Assembly: GCF_046630445.1 (NCBI RefSeq)
Contig: NC_092339.1
Location: 56,467,501 to 56,531,500 of the forward strand
DNA: 64,000 nucleotides
Direction of reading: 5' to 3'
Source: Rutidosis leptorrhynchoides
Lineage: Eukaryota > Streptophyta > Magnoliopsida > Asterales > Asteraceae
Shown piece by piece: positions 11,561-22,785 of this stretch (position 1 is its first letter; each line of letters starts with the position of its first letter). The notes beneath the pieces are model-generated. The model ran no database searches. It had not been told where the DNA came from and saw nothing but the letters and a program-made list of their open reading frames with translations. The position numbers were made by a program, and so were the translations under genes.

Positions 11561-13391
11561 GGTTGATAAAAACTATAACGACGATAATAATAATAATCAT
11601 TTTTAATAATAATATCAAAAATTCAATTGACTATATCTTCTAATCCATTCATCGAAACCATTCGACATCTAAATGAAAAGTTCTTAATTTTTCGCTATCT
11701 TTCCAAGGACATGCATATCTTATACCTTATCTCAATCGCAGGTGTAATTAATTCGAGATTTGACATAACCTATCTAAGGGCAATATCAAAAATACAAGCA
11801 TGCATAATCCTATATTCTCAAGCACTAGTCAAGGATACACTATTGATATGTAAAAATTAATTTACGAGTACTCACGTATCAACATTGAGATTCAGTATTG
11901 CAGGAAAGGTACGTAGACGCAACAGAGATGACAAACACTAAATTTGACCTTACGAGCATGCCCATGAACCATACCCATCACCTCCATAGCTATAACCCAT
12001 AATTTCCTTAGTCCTATCCCGCTCATAAAATGTGTTTTGAAATAACTCGCGCGTACCTCTTGTCGTAATATTTTATGTATAATACTAGTAATATTACTCC
12101 TAATAATACTAATACTAATAATAATAAGATTAATAATCTCAATAATAAAATTAATAAATAAATAAAATAAATAAATAAGTGATACAGAGTAATATAAGAG
12201 AGGTTGAGATGAGAGGTTGATGAAATGAATTTGGGAAGGAGTTCGAGTATTTAAAGAAGTTTTTTTTTTTTTTTTTTGATCGCATGCTTCCAGCTATGTG
12301 TTACCGACACTCTATCCCTTATTTTACGTATCTTATGTGCACATGTAGTTTAGTTTTTTTTTATTATTTAATATATATTATATTTAATCTTTAGAATTAA
12401 TTAAATATTATATTATATTTACGTGCGTAGTAAAAATGTAACTTTTACTAAAATGACACGGACGTGATCTCACAACCCATGTACCACTTTCGGTTTTTCG
12501 AGCGCACTTTCGTACATTTAGAAAACTAGCCTTTTACGTTACGCTACGCGTACCCTTATTAATAATTTGACTTTCTTTAACAATAAATTACCTTATAAAA
12601 ATGTAATCTTATAAAATTGAGCGTTGTGGTCATTTGCTTCTATAAATCAGTGACTCGTTATTTACCAAAATATTTTATTTTAAATTAAGACGTTTTATGA
12701 CGAAGTTAAAATATATAGATATATATGTACATCTTTAGAAATATAAATTTGTATCCAAAATCTTTTATTTAACAACATAACATTTAGTTTTTTTTTAACT
12801 ATTTATTTTCCAAAGTTTATTTTTATTTCGTTAAGAAAAATAGTTTATTGCGTAACGTTTTCATTTTACGAATCTGAGTAGATACAATTAATTTATGTAC
12901 TAATCGTTTTAAATATCAATTGCGTCATTAGGCGAGTGTTACTACCGTGTACTTAGTTTGGAAACATTTATTTTTAATGAACACGTTTTAGATATACGTT
13001 ACGACCAATATTCCAACTCTTGTCTATTTAATCAAAGACAGTTTAGATAAACAAGTTCTATTATATCAAAAAGTGTTTTCGTACAGTTGAAAATTACATT
13101 AATTGATTACGATGAAATTCCATCGAATAACATATGGGACCATATACTATTATGTAAGGTATTTATGCTTAATACTTTGTTGTCGTATTCAAGTTATAAT
13201 ATATATATATACACATATTCATATATAATCATTTACGTTCGTTTAATGGTTCGTGAATCACTGGAATTTGGTCGAGGTTAAATGAATGTATGAACATAGT
13301 TTAAAATCCTTGATATTTAACTTAACCAACTTTGCTTATCGTGTCGGAAAGATAAAGTTTAAATTTGGTCGAAAATTCCCGGGTCGTCACA
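9815..13391 (-). repeat. N2 3' LTR (3577 bp)
   Basis: Nearly identical to 16843-20438. Contains an AAT array (about 11465-11560) and a T run (about 12260-12277). The array occupies the position corresponding to the ATT array of the N1 LTRs, supporting common descent. The frames across the array encode only Asn or Leu runs and are not genes. Confidence 0.93.
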
Positions 13392-13428
13392 GTACCTACC
13401 CGTTAAAGAAATTTCGTCCCGAAATTTG
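13392..13428 (-). promoter_or_regulatory. N2 polypurine tract with adjacent hairpin
   Basis: On the minus strand: AAATTTCG-GGA-CGAAATTT (an 8-bp stem) followed by CTTTAACGGGTAGGTAC, directly abutting the 3' LTR. It is the presumed primer site for plus-strand DNA synthesis. The same module occurs in N1 and the F elements. Confidence 0.75.
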
Positions 13429-13747
13429 AGTGGGGTGATTATGGTTACTCATAAAAATGTTTTCATGACGAATATGAGGTGGTATATAGAGTTTTATCAT
13501 TAGTGAGTAATATAGATAAAACGATTCGATTACTCGAAGAGTACGAGTGAAGTTTTCTCAAAAAGATTGGAATGAAAAATAGAGTTTCGTCTTAACTTTC
13601 GATATGGTATTGATTGATTTCCGGAATTCAAGGGATTTAAAGAAAATCTTTAAAATCTAAAAGATTTGATTCTTCAGCGAATAAGAAAATTATGATTCTT
13701 TAATTAAATGCGAAGATCTATATTGATTTCACTATCAAATCTTTCAC

Positions 13748-13757
13748 TATAAATTAA
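13748..13757 (+). promoter_or_regulatory. Candidate TATA box of the antisense unit in N2
   Basis: TATAAATTAA, 59 bp before the ATG of the two-helix ORF and on the same strand. N1 has the same box, 58565-58574 on its antisense strand, in a well-conserved context (CTATAAATTAAC then TCTTCC). Confidence 0.5.
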
Positions 13758-13815
13758 CTTCTTCCATTTCGTTACTTTTACCATTCCTATACTAAATTCT
13801 CAATTTCAAAAGATT

Positions 13816-13995
13816 ATGAAAATGCTTAGTCCAGTTCTAATCCTTGTCCTTATCCTTACTATCACAAAAATTATTCTCCTTTTTCAACTTCCACCAAAGG
13901 AATCTGCTTATTTCTACTTTGCCCTTGGAGTTATAGTAATTATAATTCTCTCGTGTCTTTATGTTGCGATAAACATTGATATACACGGTTTGTAA
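13816..13995 (+). CDS. Antisense small membrane protein ORF of N2 (59 aa)
   Basis: Lies on the strand opposite to the N2 genomic RNA, near the 3' end of the element. Residues about 4-22 (PVLILVLILTITKIILLF) and 33-52 (FALGVIVIIILSCLYVAI) are two hydrophobic segments long enough to cross a membrane. They are separated by a short polar turn with LPPKE. The C-terminus is INIDIHGL. N1 has the same ORF (58489-58316) with no indel or stop and about 36 of 57 identical residues, while the flanking DNA carries several indels. This pattern suggests protein-level constraint. A conserved TATA box lies upstream. I recognise no family; an env-like or viroporin-like role would be speculation. Confidence 0.6.
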   Translation: MKMLSPVLILVLILTITKIILLFQLPPKESAYFYFALGVIVIIILSCLYVAINIDIHGL

Positions 13996-14576
13996 TTTCC
14001 GTGTTATTGAACTTTATATCTCCCCTTATATTTCAATGTCCCTATTTCTGTTTCCTATAATCATTGTTATCCACAGTTAATACTCCCTCCTATTTGCTGC
14101 GATTTATACCCCACTTTCTATTTTGCGGCTTTGTCCCTTCGTTTCTTCTTCTTGCGATTGGGCATCTCTTGTAATGGTCCAAAATTCGCGGATATAAGTT
14201 TCAGAATGAACATTGTTAATGTTCTAAGAAGGGAATGGTAATTGCACGATCTTTATTTGTTAAATTACCAGAATACCTTGGAAAAGACCGAATCATCAAG
14301 GAATATTTTTCTTGATATTTTTAGAAATTAAATAGAATGTATGAGCCGTGTAACATGGCATATGATGATGGTACTGTGAATCATCACATTCCATTAGAAA
14401 CTCAACATGATTTACTGTAATATAATGACGTTGATCAAGTGTCATTATATTATACTATTTATGCTTCAGTTCCCAACACTACTTCAAAACATTCATACTT
14501 CAATCTTGAAGGTTTCAGATTTTAGAAACTAACATAGTTTCTTTTATATTGAATCGCAGGTATTGCGAAGAGATAA

Positions 14577-14714
14577 ATGATTTCAGATAAGAACACTTAT
14601 GAAAATATCTTCAGAAATATCGAAGATATTTATAGTGAAAGATACGATGATATCTTAGAATGTTCAAGATATGATAATGAAGAATATTTGTCTATAAGTT
14701 TACTGCTAATGTGA
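14577..14714 (+). CDS. Second antisense ORF of N2, acidic (45 aa)
   Basis: The ATG follows a TAA in frame, so this start is firm. The peptide is rich in Asp, Glu, Tyr and Ile (NIFRNIEDIYSERYDDILE) and is predicted to be helical. The corresponding frame in N1 (from 57818 on the minus strand) reads DIFRNIEDIYNERYDNILE, mostly conservative changes, which argues for past coding function. A pyrimidine-rich run ending in CAG (about 14540-14559) just upstream could be a splice acceptor and is also found in N1, so this may be a downstream exon of the same antisense unit as the two-helix ORF. Function unknown. Confidence 0.45.
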   Translation: MISDKNTYENIFRNIEDIYSERYDDILECSRYDNEEYLSISLLLM

Positions 14715-14717
14715 CGG

Positions 14718-14855
14718 GATATGAAAGGTTTCCCTAGTAACCATAATGAAGGGGTAACGTATCTATCGAGATTATATAAGGCTAGTCCGATTGAAAAATC
14801 GAAGTTGACTTGCTGGAGCTGTGACAAAACTGGCCACTTTGAAAAAGAATCGTAA
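14718..14855 (+). pseudogene. Antisense zinc-knuckle remnant in N2
   Basis: An open stretch of 45 codons on the antisense strand with no ATG near its start. It ends with CWSCDKTGHFEKES and a stop. This matches the gag nucleic-acid-binding knuckle CX2CX4HX4C except that the last Cys is Ser (TCG at 14850-14852). N1 has a degraded homologue at about 57095-57030 (minus strand, NTGYFEKE). It is probably a relic of a gag segment taken up in inverted orientation. The knuckle is unlike the family F knuckles ([14 protein letters not shown]), so the source is another element. Confidence 0.5.
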
Positions 14856-15608
14856 GGTTGTTTAACGTAGATAGGAATCGTCAAAATACAAATGAGGTTT
14901 GAAGATGAAATCAAGTGGCAAACTTGAAGAATTTTTTAGTTTCATATGTTATAATAGATATTTTAATTCATTTTAATTGTCCAAAGTTAGTAGTCCAATA
15001 GTCCAATAGTTCATATATAGTTTAATATAACATTCGAATTAATTAATACGTATCGTGACCCGTGTACCGATCTCAGTATTGATCACAACTCAAACTATGT
15101 ATATATTTTGGAATCAACCTCAACCCTGTATAGCTAACTCCGTCATTTGCATATAGAGTGTCTATGGTTGTTCCAAGATAGATATATAGATGGGACAATA
15201 TGATAGGTCGAAACCTTGTATACGTGTCCCGTTATTTAAAGTGCGTAAAAGTAAATAACAGAAATTAAATGACGATAAATAAAATTGCAATAATTAAATT
15301 GCGATAAATAAAATGTAATCAGTTAGCTAGGAACAGTTAGCTGGAATAGTTAGCGTGGATTCTTAACAAAATTTCAATTAGTTAATTCGTTTGTTTCTAA
15401 CAAATTTTATTTTATCCAATGTTTTCTTCATTATGCCACTTACTAGATTTTGATAAGTCAAAATCCAGTTATGAAATTGAATGAAAAGGGTTATTCTGCG
15501 GTGAACGGATACGTATATTGGTGGATGTAAGTAGGATAGTAAATGACTGTTGAATCAGATTCGAAGAATGTACAGTGTAACTTATTAATGTGAAATCTAA
15601 ATATTCCT

Positions 15609-15625
15609 CGGGTATTACCTACCCG
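15609..15625. other. Internal PPT-core hairpin of N2
   Basis: On the minus strand TTAACGGGTAGGTAATACCCG: stem CGGGTA/TACCCG, loop GGTAA. The core is identical to the 3' PPT of this element and the hairpin is identical to the N1 copy at 30347-30363. It lies about 270 bp downstream of the sense ORF. Confidence 0.7.
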
Positions 15626-15896
15626 TTAAAATATTTACACCATTAACAGTTTGTACAAAAGAATTTTTAATTACAATCTTTATGAAAATATACTTGCATA
15701 TATATTTTCTTCAGATGTAATCATGGATTTAATGAGTCAATAAGATATTAAACTCATTTGATTTATCGTTAGTACTAGATTACATAATCTCTAAAACTTT
15801 AGAAATTACATAATCGCCATGTCGAGCGAAGATAATCAATGTAGAACAATATGTAGAACGAAGATAAAGTAGATAGAACGATACGTAGAACGATGA

Positions 15897-16432
15897 TTAT
15901 GCTAGAGGTATAGAATGAGATGTTGAGGCATGGATTGTTGATGGTACTGGTGTTGTTACTGATGGTACTGTTGGTGCCGGTGATGTTGTTGAAGCTGGTA
16001 AATTTTGCACCATATTCTCCCAATTGGTTACTCGAGCGCGAAATTCGTTGACTCCTTCTATTATTCCGGGATGATTGTCGGTTGAAACGAGCGGATGAAT
16101 AAGGTTCAGAATTGTGGATAGAATATAATCGTGGTGAGATATTCGGGAAATGAGTGAAAAAAATAATATCTCGAACAGGTTCGCCGGTAAGTGCTTCAGG
16201 TTCACCGCCAAGAGGTGAATTTGGTTGATAGAAAGGATCACTTTTTTTTTTGTCTCCAATGATTAAGTAGGCTACGAACCCATCAGATGAATTGAAGATG
16301 ACTAGTTGATTGATCCATTTCGTTTACGCTGCTTTCGGAGCTTAGGTGAATATCCATGTCGGAAGAGTTGTCGGAATAACTATCGGAATAGCTATCGGAA
16401 TCTGAGGAACTCGAACTAGTTGAGGGATTCAC
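15897..16432 (-). pseudogene. Degenerate sense ORF of N2 (N-family ORF with coiled coil)
   Basis: Homologue of the intact 185-aa ORF at 62253-62810. The start ATG has become GTG (16432-16430). The N-terminus is a Ser/Asp-rich acidic stretch. A stop interrupts the region before WVRSLLNHWRQKK, and a frame change follows. The conserved middle (FSLISRISHHDYILSTILNL), the coiled-coil stretch and the Pro/Thr/Ser-rich tail are still readable from 16259 to 15897. Not functional in this copy. Confidence 0.75.
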
Positions 16433-16742
16433 CTCGTATGATCAGATGAAGGATTTTCAATAAGAAATATATTATAGGATGTAGATTAGTACCCTGCAAT
16501 ACATAATTTACATATGCATATATAATACTAAAATCCCATAAGTTACGGAGGAATCTACGGAAGCTGTCAGGCAAAGGTAACAATAACAGATACGCTAAGA
16601 TATGAATTTTTGTCTATACACTATTCATGCAATCAATGCAGTAAGATGTGTCTAGACTAAGAGTGATAAGTAAGCGATTCCCTAAGAATGATAAACAGGT
16701 AATTTTCGACACAAAATGATAAACAAAACTTTTAACGTACAG

Positions 16743-16842
16743 ACACGGTCGAAGTCCAGACTCACTAATGCATCTAAACAACTATCAGTTAGACACACTA
16801 ATGCAAGACCTGATTCTCTAAGACCAGTGCTCTGATACCAAA
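16743..16842 (-). promoter_or_regulatory. N2 primer-binding site and conserved leader
   Basis: On the minus strand, TGGTATCAGAGC (16840-16829) is the exact initiator tRNA-Met PBS, two bases from the 5' LTR. The conserved leader block occupies 16774-16743 and matches F1, F2, F3 and N1. Confidence 0.85.
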
Positions 16843-18492
16843 TGTAACGACCCGTCCTTATCCACCTGGACGAAGTCATCAACATTTGGTCCCATTGCGA
16901 TGATCGACTCCAAGTAATATCCTTAAAATGAGCAAATGCACAGCGGAAGACTTAATTCGTACCTGAGAATAAACATGCTTAAAAGTGTCAACCAAAAGGT
17001 TGGTGAGTTCATAGGTTCATCATAACAATCTTTTTAATATATTAATAGACCACAAGATTTCATAACTATAAACATAATACACTCGCAAGTGTATGTAAAG
17101 CATTCTAAGTGGTTGAGCACTTGGTAACCATACTTAACTATTAATTAACGTCGCATATTCCCTTTATTATGAAATCTCTCTACACTGTACCAAGTGTAGC
17201 CTACAAAACGAAGTACTGTGCAACCGTTGAATACTGGTCGTCCAGTCCGGTTGGGGTTGTCAGGCCCGATAGATCTATCAACAGGATTCGCGTTTACAAT
17301 ACCACATGTAAATAGTAGTTACCAAGCTACAGGGAAGTATGCCAGTGGTACAACTCAACGTAGAATATATTTTTAAGTACTTGTGTCTATTTTGTAAACA
17401 TTTATAAAAACAGCGCATGTATTCTCAGCCCAAAAATATATATTGCAAAAGCAATTAAAAAGGGAGCAAATGAAACTCACCATACTGTATTCTGTAGTAA
17501 AAATACATATGACGGCATTGAACAACTGAACAATACAGGGTTGGCCTCGGATTCACGAACCTATATTATTTATATATTTTTATATGTTGATCAATATTTG
17601 TCTGATAATTTAATTCAAGTCATAGTGTACCGCAATCCTAATGCTCGAGACTAATACACAAAAATCAACAAAAGTCAGTTTGACTCAAAAATGTTTTCCA
17701 AAATTTATACATAATTAATATATACTTTATATATCGTCGTTTTATATTTTTAAATAATTTAAAAAGATTTACTAGAGTAAATAATATAATTCTTTTATTA
17801 ATAAATATAATTTTATATAAAAATATACTTTTATATATCTTAAGTAATAAAATTTATAAATTTCATTTGATATCATAAAAATATTATGATAGGTTTTATT
17901 AAGGTAATTATATTATTTGTATTACATATTTATTTGATAAAATAACATTGGTAATAATAATAAGTAAAAGTTGTATTATTTTGTAATAATAATGATTATT
18001 ATCCTATTAATAAAAATATTAATTTTTATATTTACTAAAAATGATGTTATGATAAAATGAGAGTTCTAACTCATAAAAATAAGGAAATTTCATATTAACA
18101 TTGATATTCCCCTTAAAAATAATAATTTTTGTAAAAATGATATTTTTAATATTAATAATACTTTTAATAATAATAGTGATAAAAATAATGAAAAATGATA
18201 ATTTTATCTATATCAATGTCTTACAATATTTTAAATTTCATCATGATACCCATACTCATTATTTCCTAATCGATTTGTTAGTAACTTTTAATTCGTCTTT
18301 TATATCGCGTTCATTTGGATGATAGTAATAGTAGTTATAATAATTAAGTGTTACTTAATATTATAATACTAATAATAATAAATGTTATGATAATATTAAT
18401 GCTAATAACTATTTTAATGATAAAAATAATAATGGTACTAATTATAATTTTAACGATAATAATAAATATAAATATAAATATAATTTTTAATG

Positions 18493-18570
<78 letters not shown>

Positions 18571-19279
18571 GTTTGATAAAAACTATAACGACGATAATAA
18601 CGACGATAATAATAATAATCATTTTTAATAATAATATCAAAAATTCAATTGACTATATCTTCTAATCCATTCATCGAAATCATTCGACATCTAAAGGAAA
18701 AGTTCTTAATTTTTCGCTATCTTTCCAAGGACATGCATATCTTATACCTTATCTCAATCGCAGGTGTAATTAATTCGAGATTTGACATAACCTATCTAAG
18801 GGCAATATCAAAAATACAAGCATGCATAATCCTATATTCTCAAGCACTAGTCAAGGATACACTATTGATATGTAAAAATTAATTTACGAGTACTCACGTA
18901 TCAATATTGAGATTCAGTATTGCAGGAAAGGTACGTAGACGCAACGGAGATGACAAACACTAAATTTGACCTTACGAGCATGCCCATAAACCATACCCAT
19001 CACCTCCATAGCTATAACCCATAATTTCCTTAGCCCTATCCCGCTCATAAAATGTGTTTTGAAATAACTCGCGCGTACCTCTTGTCGTAATATTTTATGT
19101 TTAATACTATTAATATTACTCCTAATAATACTAATACTTATAATAATAAGATTAATAATCTCAATAATAAAATTAATAAATAAATAAAATAAATAAATAA
19201 GTGATACAGAGTAATATAAGAGAGGTTGAGATGAGAGGTTGATGAAATGAATTTGGGAAGGAGTTCGAGTATTTAAAGA

Positions 19280-19316
<37 letters not shown>

Positions 19317-20438
19317 CGCATGCTTCCAGCTATGTGTTACCGACACTCTATCCCTTATTTTACGTATCTTATGTGCACATGTAGTTTAGTTTTTATTTTA
19401 TTTTTTATTATTTAATATATATTATATTTAATCTTTAGAATTAATTAAATATTATATTATATTTACGTGCGTAGTAAAAATGTAATTTTTACTAAAATGA
19501 CATGGACGTGATCTCACGACCCATGTACCACTTTCAGTTTTTCGAGCGCACTTTCGTACATTTAGAAAACTAGCCTTTTACGTTACGCTACGCGTACCCT
19601 TATTAATAATTTGACTTTCTTTAACAATAAATTACCTTATAAAAATGTAATCTTATAAAATTGAGCGTTATGGTCATTTTCTTCTATAAATCAGTGACTC
19701 GTTATTTACCAAAATATTTTATTTTAAATTAAGACGTTTTATGACGAAGTTAAAATATATAGATATATATGTACATCTTTAGAAATATAAATTTGTATCC
19801 AAAATCTTTTATTTAACAACATAACATTTAGTTTTTTTTTTTTAAAACTATTTATTTTCCAAAGTTTATTTTTATTTCGTTAAGAAAAATAGTTTATTGC
19901 GTAACGTTTTCATTTTACGAATCTGAGTAGATACAATTAATTTATGTACTAATAGTTTTAAATATCAATTGCGTCACTAGGCGAGTGTTACTACCGTGTA
20001 CTTAGTTTGGAAACATTTATTTTTAATGAACACGTTTTAGATATACGTTACGACCAATATTCCAACTCTTGTCTATTTAATCAAAGTCAGTTTAGATAAA
20101 CAAGTTCTATTATATCAAAAAGTGTTTTTGTACAGTTGAAAATTACATTAATTGATTACGATGAAATTCCATCGAATAACATATGGGACCATATACTATT
20201 ATGTAAGGTATTTATGCTTAATACTTTGTTGTTGTATTCAAGTTATAATATATATATACACATATTCATATATAATCATTTACGTACGTTTAATGGTTCG
20301 TGAATCACTGGAATTTGGTCGAGGTTAAATAAATGTATGAACATAGTTTAAAATCCTTGATATTTAACTTAACCAACTTTGCTTATCGTGTCGGAAAGAT
20401 AAAGTTTAAATTTGGTCGGAAATTCCCGGGTCGTCACA
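16843..20438 (-). repeat. N2 5' LTR (3596 bp)
   Basis: Nearly identical to 9815-13391. Length differences come mainly from the AAT array (about 18490-18570) and a longer T run (about 19283-19314, against 18-19 T in the sister). On the minus strand CTTTAAATA around 19270-19280 is a candidate TATA box, with a GCATGCGAT half-palindrome upstream of it. Confidence 0.93.
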
Positions 20439-20443
20439 CATAC

Positions 20444-22750
20444 CTTGAGAAGTTTGTCATTGTTTTCATTGATGACATACTTATTTACTCAAAGAATGAC
20501 CAAGAACATGGTGAACATTTGAGAAAGGTGTTAGAAGTATTGAGGAAGGAAGAATTGTATGCTAAGTTTTCAAAGTGTGCATTTTGGTTGGAAGAAGTTC
20601 AATTCCTCGGTCACATAGTGAACAAAGAAGGTATTAAGGTGGATCCGGCAAAGATAGAAACTGTTGAAAAGTGGGAAACCCCGAAAACTCCGAAACACAT
20701 ACGCCAGTTTTTAGGACTAGCTGGTTACTACAGAAGGTTCATTCAAGACTTTTCCAGAATAGCAAAACCCTTGACTGCATTAACGCATAAAGGGAAGAAA
20801 TTTGAATGGAATGATGAACAAGAGAAAGCGTTTCAGTTATTGAAGAAAAAGCTAACTAAGGCACCTATATTGTCATTGCCTGAAGGGAATGATGATTTTG
20901 TGATTTATTGTGACGCATCAAAGCAAGGTCTCGGTTGTGTATTAATGCAACGAACGAAGGTGATTGCTTATGCGTCTAGACAATTGAAGATTCACGAACA
21001 AAATTATACGACGCATGATTTGGAATTAGGCGCGGTTGTTTTTGCATTAAAGACTTGGAGGCACTACTTATATGGGGTCAAAAGTATTATATATACCGAC
21101 CACAAAAGTCTTCAACACAAATTTAATCAGAAACAACTGAATATGAGGCAGCGTAGGTGGATTGAATTATTGAATGATTACGACTTTGAGATTCGTTATC
21201 ACCCGGGAAAGGCAAATGTGGTAGCCGATGCCTTGAGCAGGAAGGACAGAGAACCCATTCGAGTAAAATCTATGAATATAATGATTCATAATAACCTTAC
21301 TACTCAAATAAAGGAGGCGCAACAAGGAGTTTTAAAAGAGGAAAATTTAAAGGATGAAATACCCAAAGGATCGGAGAAGCATCTTAATATTCAGGAAGAC
21401 GGAACCCGGTATAGGGCTGAAAGGATTTGGGTACCAAAATTTGGAGATATGAGAGAAATGGTACTTAGAGAAGCTCATAAAACCAGATACTCAATACATC
21501 CTGGAACGGGGAAGATGTACAAGGATCTCAAGAAACATTTTTGGTGGCCGGGTATGAAAGCCGATGTTGCTAAATACGTAGGAGAATGTTTGACGTGTTC
21601 TAAGGTCAAAGCTGAGTATCAGAAACCATCAGGTCTACTTCAACAACTCGAAATCCCGGAATGGAAATGGGAAAACATTACCATGGATTTCATCACTAAA
21701 TTGCCAAGAACTGCAAGTAGTTTTGATACTATTTGGGTAATAGTTGATCATCTCACCAAATCAGCACACTTCCTGCCAATAAGAGAAGATGACAAGATGG
21801 AGAAGTTAGCACGACAGTATTTGAAGGAAGTCGTCTCCAGACATGGAATACCAATCTCTATTATGTCTGATAGGGATGGCAGATTTATTTCAAGATTCTG
21901 GCAGACATTACAGCAAGCATTAGGAACTCGTCTAGACATGGGTACTGCCTATCATCCACAAACTGATGGGCAGAGCGAAAGGACGATACAAACGCTTGAA
22001 GACATACTACGAGCATGTGTTATTAATTTCGGAAACAGTTGGGATCGACATCTACCGTTAGCAGAATTTTCCTACAACAACAGCTACCATTCAAGCATTG
22101 AGATGGCGCCGTTTGAAGCACTTTATGGTAAAAAGTGCAGGTCTCCGATTTGTTGGAGTGAAGTGGGGGATAGACAGATTACGGGTCCGGAGATTATACA
22201 AGAAACTACCGAGAAGATCATCCAAATTCAACAACGGTTGAAAACCGCCCAAAGTTGACAAAAGAGCTACGCTGACATTAAAAGAAAAGATATAGAATTT
22301 GAAATTGGAGAGATGGTCATGCTTAAAGTTGCACCTTGGAAAGGCGTTGTTCAATTTGGTAAACGAGGGAAATTAAATCCAAGGTATATTGGACCATTCA
22401 AGATTATTGATCGTGTCGGACCAGTAGCTTACCGACTTGAGTTACCTCAACAACTCGCGGCTGTACATAACACTTTCCACGTCTCGAATTTGAAGAAATG
22501 TTTTGCTAAAGAAGATCTCACTATTCTGTTAGATGAAATCCAAATCAACGAAAAACTTCAATTCATCGAAGAACCCGTCGAAATAATGGATCGTGAGGTT
22601 AAAAGACTTAAGCAAATCAAGATACCAATTGTTAAGGTTCGATGGAATGCTCGTAGAGGACCCGAGTTCACCTGGGAGCGTGAAGATCAGATGAAGAAGA
22701 AATACCCGCATCTATTTCCAGAAGATTCGTCAACACCTTCAACAGCTTAA
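20444..22750 (+). pseudogene. gag-pol: gag-pol of F1, 3' part (RT, RNase H, integrase, chromodomain)
   Basis: Pol resumes after the duplicated CATAC with the RT active-site region [11 protein letters not shown]. It runs through the RNase H motif ([23 protein letters not shown]), the integrase HHCC zinc region ([10 protein letters not shown]...CLTCSKVK) and the DDE core ([25 protein letters not shown]). It ends with the IGPFKIIDR module and a chromodomain-like end ([16 protein letters not shown]). CGA has become TGA at 22256-22258 (after RLKTAQS), separating the last 164 codons. Excluding N2, the coding length differs from F3 only by the one-base deletion near 8690 and one Asn codon. Confidence 0.92.
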
Positions 22751-22785
22751 AATTTCGGGACGTAATTTATTTAACGGGTAGGTAC
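22750..22785 (+). promoter_or_regulatory. F1 polypurine tract with adjacent hairpin
   Basis: AAATTTCGGGACGTAATTT (the inverted repeat has one mismatch here) followed by ATTTAACGGGTAGGTAC, which touches the 3' LTR at 22786. Confidence 0.75.

Larger units (their letters stand above)
9815..20438 (-). mobile_element. N2: non-autonomous LTR retrotransposon in the pol gene of F1
   Basis: On the minus strand LTRs start TGTGACGACCC and end CGGGTCGTTACA. TSD CATAC is at 9810-9814 and 20439-20443. 3' LTR 9815-13391, internal 13392-16842 (3.45 kb), 5' LTR 16843-20438. The internal region has no pol. In element orientation it holds the PBS, the shared leader, a degenerate sense ORF (16432-15897), an internal PPT hairpin (15625-15609), then antisense ORFs and the PPT. 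Stretches not listed separately (13996-14576, 14856-15608, 15626-15896) show no gene, although parts align with the N1 internal region. LTR and internal homology make it a relative of N1. Confidence 0.92.

Noticed and set aside
11316..11643. Frames encoding long Asn or Leu runs at 11316-11643 and 18344-18665
   Set aside because: They are translations of the AAT array in the N2 LTRs and have no coding character.
14630..14914. 94-codon minus-strand frame in N2
   Set aside because: It overlaps the better supported plus-strand acidic ORF and zinc-knuckle remnant and has no conserved open counterpart in N1.
20333..20443. N-terminal extension of the long pol frame starting at 20333
   Set aside because: The first codons are N2 LTR sequence read by chance into pol; genuine pol resumes at 20444.
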